Shown here one piece after another: positions 15,183-21,339 of a DNA stretch of 21,339 bases (position 1 is the first letter of the stretch; each line of letters starts with the position of its first letter). The stretch is from a virus. Under the pieces are notes generated by a model. It made no database searches. It was given only the letters and a program-made list of their open reading frames with translations, and was not told where the DNA came from. Both the position numbers and the translations under genes were made by a program. Where the stretch lies: IMG/VR virus record IMGVR_UViG_3300025543_003061, positions 1 through 21,339 of that record. One strand, 5' to 3'.

Positions 15183-16898
15183 ATGAACATTCTAGGTATT
15201 AACCCAGGTCATAACGGTGCAGCAGCACTCCTCGTAGACGGTGAGCTTGAGTTCTACATTGAAGAAGAACGACTGTCCCGTAGTAAGTACGATGGCAACC
15301 CTCTCATGGGTATTCTTGAAGGCTTAAAACATGGCATTGACGTACTCGTTATAGGTGGCACAAGTACTCAGCTGCCTCAGTTACCGTGGACAGGTGAAGA
15401 CCCGTACTCTGCTTTAGTACGTAAACACAACCCCAATGTACAGGTTATTAACGTAGGGCATATTCACCATATTGGACACGCAGCCGCAGCTTTTTATAAC
15501 TCAGGGTTTGAAGATGCTGCTGCTGTTATTGTAGATGGCTCTGGAACACGTCAAGAGATCCAGATCACTGAAGAAGGTCAAAAGAATCCTGGCTTTGAGA
15601 CTGAGACCATCTTTAACTGTGACTACGAAGAGGGTATAAAACCTGTATTCCAAGCTTTGGGTGGTAATCCCGACACTCAAAGAGTTATCAGTGATAGCCT
15701 TGAAATGGATTCAGCAATTACCCTAGTCAAAGCCTACGAGGCTGTTTCTGACTACCTTGGCTTTGGGTTTATTGAAGCAGGTAAGACAATGGGTCTTGCA
15801 CCCTACGGTAAAGACGATGAACTTATTCCCTCTCTCTTCTATGGAGGACGAGGTAACAAGAACGTATTTGTTCCTAACTACCCTGCTGGTGCCTACATTG
15901 ACCACACACGTCACCCCTACCTGACACTCAAGGAAGATCCTAAATCTTGGCACAGTGATTCCTCCAAGGTGACAGATGCTGCTAAGAACCTAGCTTGGGC
16001 TGTGCAGGACGAGACACAACGTCTTGTTGGTGACTTGATTGAAAAAGCTGTTAAGGCAACAGGAAAGAAGAACATTGTTATTGCTGGTGGCTACGGCCTC
16101 AACTGTGTAGCCAACTACTACTACAAGAAACGTTTCCCTGACCTTAATATCTATGTTGACCCTATCTCGCATGATGGTGGAACAGCTCTTGGTATAGCTC
16201 AGTTAGTTTACTATACAGAGTCTAAAGATAAAACTATACGTCCTCTTAATACTTTGTACCTTGGTCCTAAAAGAGAAGAAGAATACGACTTTGGTGACAT
16301 TGAAACTACAGATGTAACACCTGCTGACATTGCTAAGATGATCTCTGAGAGAAACATTGTAGCTATGGTGCAAGGTAGATCTGAAGCTGGCCCTCGTGCT
16401 CTTGGTAACCGTTCTATCCTCTACGATCCCACTGATCCTAACGGTAAGGACACAGTGAACAAAGTCAAGGGACGTGAGTGGTTCAGACCTTTTGCTGGTT
16501 CCATGATGCAGGAACACTTTGAGGAGTGGTTCGATACATACGGAATGGAAGAGACACCATTCATGATGTATGCAATGGACTTCAAGCTAGAGAAGCATGG
16601 TGAGTGTCCAGCAATCACACACGTAGATGGTACTTGTCGCATCCAAACTGTTACCAAAGAACAGAACGAGGTGTACCACACTCTGATTGACGAGTTCCGT
16701 AAGATTACAGGTGTTCCTATCCTGTTTAATACAAGCTTTAACTTGGCGGGTGAACCTCTGGTAGAAACACTTGATGATGCAATGAGAACTATTAAGAACT
16801 CTGACATCAAATACCTGTACCTACCAGAGTTAGGTAAACTGGTACATTATCCTTATAATGACTCAGTTGTAGAAGACTTGGGGGAGGCTGCTGCTTAA
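15183..16898 (+). CDS. O-carbamoyltransferase, NodU/TobZ (CmcH) family
   Basis: The protein has 571 residues, full length for the family. MNILGINPGHNGAAALLVDG begins the Kae1-like domain; the metal-binding His cluster HIHHIGHA lies at residues 93-100; GKTMGLAPYG, GGYGLNCVAN (about 302) and SHDGGTALGIA follow. The C-terminal YrdC-like domain shows GRSEAGPRALGNRS (about 398-411) and VPILFNTSFNLAGEP. These enzymes make carbamoyl-adenylate from carbamoyl phosphate and ATP, then carbamoylate a hydroxyl, often of a sugar. With an ADP-heptose pathway around it, heptose is the likely target, as in the carbamoylated heptose of Pseudomonas LPS core. Its TAA overlaps the opposite-strand gmhB stop (CTTAAG). 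The family call is very strong, the substrate an inference. Confidence 0.9.
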   Translation: MNILGINPGHNGAAALLVDGELEFYIEEERLSRSKYDGNPLMGILEGLKHGIDVLVIGGTSTQLPQLPWTGEDPYSALVRKHNPNVQVINVGHIHHIGHAAAAFYNSGFEDAAAVIVDGSGTRQEIQITEEGQKNPGFETETIFNCDYEEGIKPVFQALGGNPDTQRVISDSLEMDSAITLVKAYEAVSDYLGFGFIEAGKTMGLAPYGKDDELIPSLFYGGRGNKNVFVPNYPAGAYIDHTRHPYLTLKEDPKSWHSDSSKVTDAAKNLAWAVQDETQRLVGDLIEKAVKATGKKNIVIAGGYGLNCVANYYYKKRFPDLNIYVDPISHDGGTALGIAQLVYYTESKDKTIRPLNTLYLGPKREEEYDFGDIETTDVTPADIAKMISERNIVAMVQGRSEAGPRALGNRSILYDPTDPNGKDTVNKVKGREWFRPFAGSMMQEHFEEWFDTYGMEETPFMMYAMDFKLEKHGECPAITHVDGTCRIQTVTKEQNEVYHTLIDEFRKITGVPILFNTSFNLAGEPLVETLDDAMRTIKNSDIKYLYLPELGKLVHYPYNDSVVEDLGEAAA

Positions 16899-17542
16899 GG
16901 CAGTCTCTCAACGAATTGGAGGAGGTTGTCGAAAACTTTCGTCTTCTTTCTTAACTTCTCTTTAGAGAACTTCTTCAACTCTCCTTCAGTAGCCATCCCG
17001 TGACCAGTACGTACTAGGATCGGGGTGGCACCAATCTTAGCAGCAGCTTTGAGGTCGGACATCTTGTCCCCTACGTAGAAACCACCCTGTTTAAAACGGG
17101 CCTTTCCCTCAAAGATTTCTTTCTCTGCTCTGTGAAACATACCTAGGTTAGGTTTGGCGTAGTAGTCCTCCTTAAGAGAGGATTCAGAGTAAAAGAGACC
17201 ATCAACTGTATAGATACCAGCTCTACCAAAGATCTCAAACATACGTTGATGCACAGATTCTACCTGCTCATGGGTTTGTAACCCCTTAGTAATACCACCT
17301 TGGTTAGTAAGAATAACTACTTTGTATCCCTTAATACGTAGTTTATGGATAGCTGCTAGGGACTCAGGTATAACTTCGAAGTCTTCAGGATCTGTTATGT
17401 AGTGTCCTTTGTCTACGTTGATCACACCATCACGGTCCAAGCCCACAATAGCTTTAGGGAAGACTGTAGGCCAATCTGGTGGTAACTCCTGCTGAGGTTG
17501 TTGACTTGGTTCTTGTGTGATAATATGTTTAAATCTGGACAT
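16895..17542 (-). CDS. gmhB: D-glycero-D-manno-heptose-1,7-bisphosphate phosphatase (HAD-IIIA)
   Basis: The 215 residues show the HAD motifs: LDRDGVIN (D36 nucleophile, D38), ILTNQGGITKG (about 77-87), K130 in YYAKPNLGM and YVGDKMSDLKAA (D159, D163). The pattern and length match GmhB, which removes the C7 phosphate of heptose-1,7-bisphosphate between the HldE kinase and adenylyltransferase steps. The zinc-binding loop usual in GmhB, with its Cys and His residues, is replaced by a short loop without Cys (YSESSLKEDYYAKP). About 28 Gln/Pro-rich residues precede the HAD core. This is the only gene on the - strand; AAGGAG lies 5 nt before its start, and a promoter-like pair lies over the start of the divergent gene. 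The related histidinol-phosphatase family is an alternative, but context favours GmhB. Confidence 0.82.
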   Translation of the reverse strand: MSRFKHIITQEPSQQPQQELPPDWPTVFPKAIVGLDRDGVINVDKGHYITDPEDFEVIPESLAAIHKLRIKGYKVVILTNQGGITKGLQTHEQVESVHQRMFEIFGRAGIYTVDGLFYSESSLKEDYYAKPNLGMFHRAEKEIFEGKARFKQGGFYVGDKMSDLKAAAKIGATPILVRTGHGMATEGELKKFSKEKLRKKTKVFDNLLQFVERLP

Positions 17543-17560
17543 AGGATCTCCTTTAGGTGA

Positions 17561-17589
17561 ATAATAATAATGAAGAAAGTTTTTGTCAA
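17561..17589 (-). promoter_or_regulatory. Sigma70-like promoter for gmhB on the - strand
   Basis: On the - strand, TTGACA (17589-17584, 6 of 6), a 17-nt spacer and TATTAT (17566-17561, 5 of 6) point at gmhB. It lies over the first codons of the divergent adenylyltransferase gene. The transcript would start near 17554, directly at the ribosome-binding site, so the leader would be very short. A neighbouring TATTAT at shorter spacing makes the exact -10 uncertain. Confidence 0.5.
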
Positions 17590-17971
17590 TGGAGCCTTTG
17601 ATGTTCTACACTCTGGTCATCTTGACATGTTGGATTATGCTTCAAGTTTAGGGGATCATCTACTTGTAGCTATTGACACAGACACCCGTATTGAGTATAA
17701 CAAGGGTAAAGGAAGACCATTTAACAAATTGTCAATTCGTAAACGTCTTATGATGTCTCTTAAGCCTGTAAGTAGTGTTGCAGTATTCAACACCGATCAG
17801 GATCTGGTAGATCTAATAAGACGATTTGAACCTGACATTATGGTTAAAGGATCAGATTGGAAGGGGAAGCCGATCATTGGGGAGGAGTACTGTAAGAAAG
17901 TAATCTTCTATGAGAGAACCAATGGCGAATCAACAACAAAAACCATTCAAGATTTTATTGATAGGCGATAG
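17570..17971 (+). CDS. hldE (adenylyltransferase part): D-glycero-beta-D-manno-heptose-1-phosphate adenylyltransferase (HldE C-domain)
   Basis: The 133 residues correspond to the C-terminal domain of bifunctional HldE. They have the nucleotidyltransferase signature GAFDVLHSGHL (about 8-18), VAIDTDTRIEYNKGKGRP, the MVKGSDWKGKPI segment and the C-terminal STTKTIQ motif. The enzyme joins heptose-1-phosphate and ATP to give ADP-D-glycero-D-manno-heptose. AGGTGA at 17555-17560 precedes the ATG. It is a stand-alone protein, unlike the fused HldE of enteric bacteria, and it comes before the kinase gene rather than after. Its end overlaps the kinase gene by about 50 nt. Related cytidylyltransferases share the fold, but the motif set and context fit HldE. 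Confidence 0.85.
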   Translation: MKKVFVNGAFDVLHSGHLDMLDYASSLGDHLLVAIDTDTRIEYNKGKGRPFNKLSIRKRLMMSLKPVSSVAVFNTDQDLVDLIRRFEPDIMVKGSDWKGKPIIGEEYCKKVIFYERTNGESTTKTIQDFIDRR

Positions 17972-18677
17972 TTGTTACGATGACTACCACTACGGTAGTA
18001 TCAACAGAATAAGCCCAGAAGCCCCTGTTCCTGTCCTTGATATGGATAGAGTTGTTACCAAAAAGGGTATGGCCTTTAACGTATTTAATAACGTACTTGC
18101 TCTTGGAGCTGAAGCTCACATCATAACAGAGTTCAGTGAAAGAAAACACAGGTATCTTGACAGTAAGACTGGTCAGCAACTACTCAGAGTAGACGAGAAG
18201 ATTGATAAGAAGATTGTTGATACAGCAGAAGAAGACCTTAACGAGTACGATGTAGTCATTGTCTCAGACTATAACAAGGGTTTCTTTAACGAAGATGACA
18301 TCACTGAGATTATAAGTAAGTATAGTGGTCCTATCTTTGTTGATACTAAGAAAAGAGATCTATCTATCTTTGATGGATGCTTTGTTAAGATTAATCAGTA
18401 TGAGTATGAAGCCTCTGACAGACTAACAGAAGACCTCATAGTTACCTACGGCTCAAAGAAAGTCGAGTACAAGAACAAGACTTACACTCCACCTAAAGTG
18501 GAAGCCTACGATGTGTGTGGAGCTGGCGATACATTCCTAGCTGCTCTTGCCTATAAGTACTGTGAAGAATATAATATGGATGAAGCAATAAAGTTTGCAA
18601 TGATTGCTGCTTCACTCACGGTACAACACATAGGTGTCTATGCACCCACACTAGAGGAAATACAGAATGCGGCTTGA
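17922..18677 (+). CDS. hldE (kinase part): D-glycero-beta-D-manno-heptose-7-phosphate kinase (HldE N-domain, PfkB type)
   Basis: I choose ATG 17922 (251 residues, MANQQQKPFKILLIGDSCYD) because GAGAG is well placed before it; ATG 17910 is a possible alternative. PfkB/ribokinase features are the opening ILLIGDSCYDDYHYG, a KGMAFNVFNNVLALGA segment where relatives have GGAANVA, IVSDYNKGFF, FVDTKKRDL and the anion hole DVCGAGDTFLAALAY. It phosphorylates C1 of heptose-7-phosphate. It is about 60 residues shorter than the E. coli HldE kinase domain, with a compact middle, and KINQYEYEAS stands at the usual substrate-loop site. The overlap with the upstream gene and the 11-nt overlap with the cupin gene imply coupled translation. 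Confidence 0.8.
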   Translation: MANQQQKPFKILLIGDSCYDDYHYGSINRISPEAPVPVLDMDRVVTKKGMAFNVFNNVLALGAEAHIITEFSERKHRYLDSKTGQQLLRVDEKIDKKIVDTAEEDLNEYDVVIVSDYNKGFFNEDDITEIISKYSGPIFVDTKKRDLSIFDGCFVKINQYEYEASDRLTEDLIVTYGSKKVEYKNKTYTPPKVEAYDVCGAGDTFLAALAYKYCEEYNMDEAIKFAMIAASLTVQHIGVYAPTLEEIQNAA

Positions 18678-19023
18678 AGGTGTAGTAAAGAAGGGTTGGG
18701 GATCAGAGTTAATCTGGGTAACTAACGACAAGTACTGCGGTAAGTTTATGAACTTTAAGCAGGGTGCCAAGTTCTCGATGCACTTTCACAGAGAAAAAGA
18801 TGAGACTTGGTTCGTACTCACTGGAAAGTTTCTGGTTACTTGGATTGATACTGTGGATGCCAGTGAGCACGTAGAAGAGCTTAATGAGGGTGACACTTGG
18901 CATAACCCACCCCTTGTTCCTCACCGGATTACCTGCCTAGTGGAGGGTACTGTAGTAGAGGTATCTACCCCAGATTCCGTTGAGGATAACTATCGTGTAG
19001 CTAAGGGCGACAGCCAAAAATGA
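18667..19023 (+). CDS. Single-domain cupin, possible sugar-phosphate isomerase-like
   Basis: The 118 residues form one cupin barrel. Motif 1 is GAKFSMHFHREKDETWFVLTG, with metal-ligand candidates H39, H41 and E46, and motif 2 is GDTWHNPPLVPHRITC with H86. The WGSELIWVTNDKYCGK start and the PHR segment resemble type II mannose-6-phosphate isomerase cupins and related LPS-locus cupins. It acts in the cytoplasm and has no signal peptide. It lies between the heptose kinase and the epimerase, with an ATGA overlap to the latter. The heptose pathway here has no GmhA, so an isomerase role on sedoheptulose-7-phosphate is conceivable but unproven. The cupin fold is certain, the reaction is not. Confidence 0.85.
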   Translation: MRLEGVVKKGWGSELIWVTNDKYCGKFMNFKQGAKFSMHFHREKDETWFVLTGKFLVTWIDTVDASEHVEELNEGDTWHNPPLVPHRITCLVEGTVVEVSTPDSVEDNYRVAKGDSQK

Positions 19024-19790
19024 AGATCTTAGTTACTGGTGCTAGTGGGTTCATTGGTCAGAACATGGTCAGTGGACTCAGGGAAGAACACGAAGTTATT
19101 CCTCACGAGTGGGGTCAGACAACCTCTAAAGTAAGAGAGGTAGACTGGGTTGTTCACTTAGGTGCTATAAGCTCTACAGTAGAGCAGAATGTAGCTAAGA
19201 TCTACAGACAAAATTTAGACTTTTCTATTAATCTCTATGAAGAGTGTATAAAGAACAAAGTAAACTTTCAGTTTGCTAGTAGTGCGTCAGTATACGGGTT
19301 GAAGTCATCCTTTGAGGAGAGTGCTCCCCTTGATCCCCAGAACCACTATGCTCGTAGCAAGGCAATGTTTGAGAAATATATTGAGCTAAGGAAAGCCCCT
19401 ATTATTACTCAGACGTTTCGATACTTTAATGTGTATGGGCCACACGAAGATCACAAAGGTGGTCAGGCAAGCCCTCATACTCAATTCACTAAGCAGGCTA
19501 AGGAGACTGGTCTTATAAAACTCTTTGAGGGATCAGAGAACTATAAGAGAGACTTCATTAACGTATCTCAGGTTGTAGACTACCATAAACTCTTCTTCTC
19601 TATTAAAGAGTCAGGTGTTTGGAACATGGGTACGGGTGTAGCTAAAAGTTTTTATGACGTAGCTAAAGATATAGCTGAGGAACATGAGACTAAAATAGAA
19701 TACATCCAAATGCCAGACATCCTAAAAGATAACTACCAAGAGTTTACACAAGCAAACACTGACAAGCTTCGTAAGACTTTATTGCTATAA
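19020..19790 (+). CDS. hldD: ADP-L-glycero-D-manno-heptose 6-epimerase
   Basis: This short-chain dehydrogenase/reductase has 256 residues. The dinucleotide-binding loop is VTGASGFIGQN (6-16), followed by HLGAISSTVEQN, FQFASSASVYG, YARSK (catalytic Tyr and Lys) and RYFNVYGPHEDHKGGQAS. The HKG lysine matches the second catalytic base known in E. coli HldD. KLFEGSENYKRDFINVSQVV and FTQANTDKLR agree almost segment by segment with HldD. It converts ADP-D-glycero- to ADP-L-glycero-D-manno-heptose, the usual donor for core heptosyltransferases. The protein stops soon after the FTQA segment, about 40 residues earlier than E. coli HldD, so the last helix is missing. It closes the module. Confidence 0.87.
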   Translation: MKILVTGASGFIGQNMVSGLREEHEVIPHEWGQTTSKVREVDWVVHLGAISSTVEQNVAKIYRQNLDFSINLYEECIKNKVNFQFASSASVYGLKSSFEESAPLDPQNHYARSKAMFEKYIELRKAPIITQTFRYFNVYGPHEDHKGGQASPHTQFTKQAKETGLIKLFEGSENYKRDFINVSQVVDYHKLFFSIKESGVWNMGTGVAKSFYDVAKDIAEEHETKIEYIQMPDILKDNYQEFTQANTDKLRKTLLL

Positions 19791-19804
19791 GGTAACAGAT
19801 AAAC

Positions 19805-21339
19805 ATGTCACTAATCGTAGAAAAAGAAAATCCACCAGCAGGTACTAACTATAAAGTTGGTGATAATGCAGAGCTTGATGCAGCAATTCAGTCTGGTGAA
19901 GCTACTGGTATCACTGTAGGATCTGATGGTTACTACATTACAGAAGATGGTAATCGTATTGAGTCTGCGGGTGGTACAACTAAGGTCGTAGACCTTTCTC
20001 AGGCTACTGCTGAAGATATGGCTAATATCGCCAAACTTGCAGAGGTTCATTTCCTAGCACAAATGACAGGTGTTGCAAGCTCAGATATGAATGCTGCAAA
20101 AGAAGCCGTTGGTCTAGACCCTAAAGATTACACACAAGATTCCCTGTACTATAAGATCTTAGACGAGGCTGGTTATAACACAGGTGACCCAAGTAAAACT
20201 TTTGAGAAGAATGGGTACACAGGTAACGATCCTGCTGTAAATATTTTACGAGATCGTCTTTCACAGAGCCCTACAGACGAAGAATTAGAAGCTGCAGGTA
20301 TTGACCCAAAAGAAGTGTCTGTCGTTAACAGCAACACCGCAGCTCAAGCATACTTAACTGAAGAGCTTGCTAACAGGGGGTTGTCTTTTGATGACACGCA
20401 GGTTGGGTCTGTTCTTAAAAGTAGAGCTTCGGAAATGCCTGGTGGAACACTAGGTGCTTACAACTACTATAAAGACTACATAGACGAGGTAACACCTGCA
20501 AGCTCCTACTGGGGTAAGAAAAAGCAGGAAAGTGGTCTTTCTCTAGATGATATGCAGCTTGATATGATGGAGTGGGACTTAGTTAAAAACAAGCAGAAAG
20601 GCACAGGGGTAGACACAACAGGGACTACCGTTGGTGCACCTGCAGCTACAGTCACAGGAACTAACTTTACAACACCAGGTCAAGGCCAGATTACAGGTGG
20701 TGCCACAGGCAGTATCACTCCCACTTCTTACTCAAGCACACCTAACATTGGTGTTGTCACACCTACGTATGGTGCTGGGCAAACAGGTACTTCTGAGACA
20801 ACTATTTCTACTTACGAGGACGGCCTAAAGAAGCAAGCTAATCAGTTCCAAAACAGAGCTACATGCCAAGCTACATTCTATCAGCCTCAGACCCAATCAG
20901 AGAAGACAGCTGCGGGAACAGCTCCAGCCTTTGAGAACGTATTGTACCGTAACAGGTTTGGTATGAGCATGTACGTGCAGCACATCAATGGTGTACCCTC
21001 TCAACCTATACCACCAGGTTACTTCAAAGTACAGGATTTCACCACACAGGACCAAACTCAGGCTGCTGCTGCAGGTGCTCAAGGTCAGAACCAAGGTGGT
21101 ATGATACAAGGCTTTATGGCTGGTGGTGTTATATCCCCCATCAATGATGACGGTAAAAACAAGTTCAGGATCTTTTATCCAAATGGAACTTATTCAAGTC
21201 AACACTATAGCACAGAAGCACAAGCACAAGCTAAGATAGAGGCAGACAACGCAGCTGCAGGGTATAACGGTGCAGGGTCAGGATCGAGTAGTGGCACATC
21301 TGCTAATGCCACTGTAAACCCAGCCTTAAACTATAAGCC
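19805..21339 (+). CDS. Large virion-type protein, truncated by the window edge
   Basis: The frame is open from ATG 19805 to the last base (511 codons plus 2 nt), so the C-terminus lies beyond the window. The N-terminus (MSLIVEKENPPAGTNYKVGD) leads to helical segments such as DMANIAKLAEVHFLAQMTGV, then a Thr/Gly/Ala/Ser-rich linker (about residues 275-340). The motif NQGGMIQGFMAGGVI near residue 440 echoes NQGGMMQGFNQAGLAG in the 754-2424 protein. This motif style, with Gln/Gly-rich low complexity, is typical of marine phage virion proteins. It has one cysteine. No Shine-Dalgarno is strong (GGTAACAG lies before the ATG). A virion or ejection protein role is inferred from composition only. Confidence 0.7.
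   Translation, partial: MSLIVEKENPPAGTNYKVGDNAELDAAIQSGEATGITVGSDGYYITEDGNRIESAGGTTKVVDLSQATAEDMANIAKLAEVHFLAQMTGVASSDMNAAKEAVGLDPKDYTQDSLYYKILDEAGYNTGDPSKTFEKNGYTGNDPAVNILRDRLSQSPTDEELEAAGIDPKEVSVVNSNTAAQAYLTEELANRGLSFDDTQVGSVLKSRASEMPGGTLGAYNYYKDYIDEVTPASSYWGKKKQESGLSLDDMQLDMMEWDLVKNKQKGTGVDTTGTTVGAPAATVTGTNFTTPGQGQITGGATGSITPTSYSSTPNIGVVTPTYGAGQTGTSETTISTYEDGLKKQANQFQNRATCQATFYQPQTQSEKTAAGTAPAFENVLYRNRFGMSMYVQHINGVPSQPIPPGYFKVQDFTTQDQTQAAAAGAQGQNQGGMIQGFMAGGVISPINDDGKNKFRIFYPNGTYSSQHYSTEAQAQAKIEADNAAAGYNGAGSGSSSGTSANATVNPALNYK

Overview
The window is part of a tailed double-stranded DNA phage genome (Caudoviricetes). It looks like a short-tailed, marine-type podovirus. Nearly all genes lie on the + strand, tightly packed with TAATG or ATGA overlaps. 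The order portal, scaffold, major capsid protein, tail adaptor, tail nozzle-like protein, fibres, fibre chaperone is a classic virion-assembly order. No tRNA, rRNA, CRISPR array, integrase or transposase is visible. The host cannot be named from the sequence, but the sugar genes imply a Gram-negative host with a heptose-containing surface.

Layout. 1-5547 is the head module: the portal C-terminus (cut by the window edge), a small helical protein, a 556-aa virion-type protein, a scaffold-like protein, the major capsid protein (true start 3675) and a head-tail adaptor. A sigma70-like promoter and a hairpin precede the capsid gene, and a terminator-like hairpin follows it. 5547-14185 is the tail/fibre module: a nozzle-like protein, a 1294-aa repetitive fibre with a 12-nt tandem repeat, a 143-aa fibre-tip-like protein, a 712-aa protein with about 81 cysteines, and a tail-fibre assembly chaperone-like protein.

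14186-19790 is a sugar module behind its own promoter: a GT9 (heptosyltransferase)-like glycosyltransferase, a NodU/TobZ-type carbamoyltransferase, GmhB on the - strand, separate HldE adenylyltransferase and kinase genes, a cupin, and HldD. Together these cover ADP-L-glycero-D-manno-heptose synthesis except the GmhA isomerase step, plus a candidate transferase and a carbamoylating enzyme. From 19805 to the window end another large virion-like gene runs off the edge, so the sugar module sits inside the structural region.

The two most notable signals are (i) the extreme cysteine enrichment confined to the 712-aa protein and the distal half of the long fibre, while flanking proteins have none, and (ii) the near-complete heptose pathway paired with a carbamoyltransferase. 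The latter suggests the phage remodels host LPS core or glycosylates a surface or virion protein.
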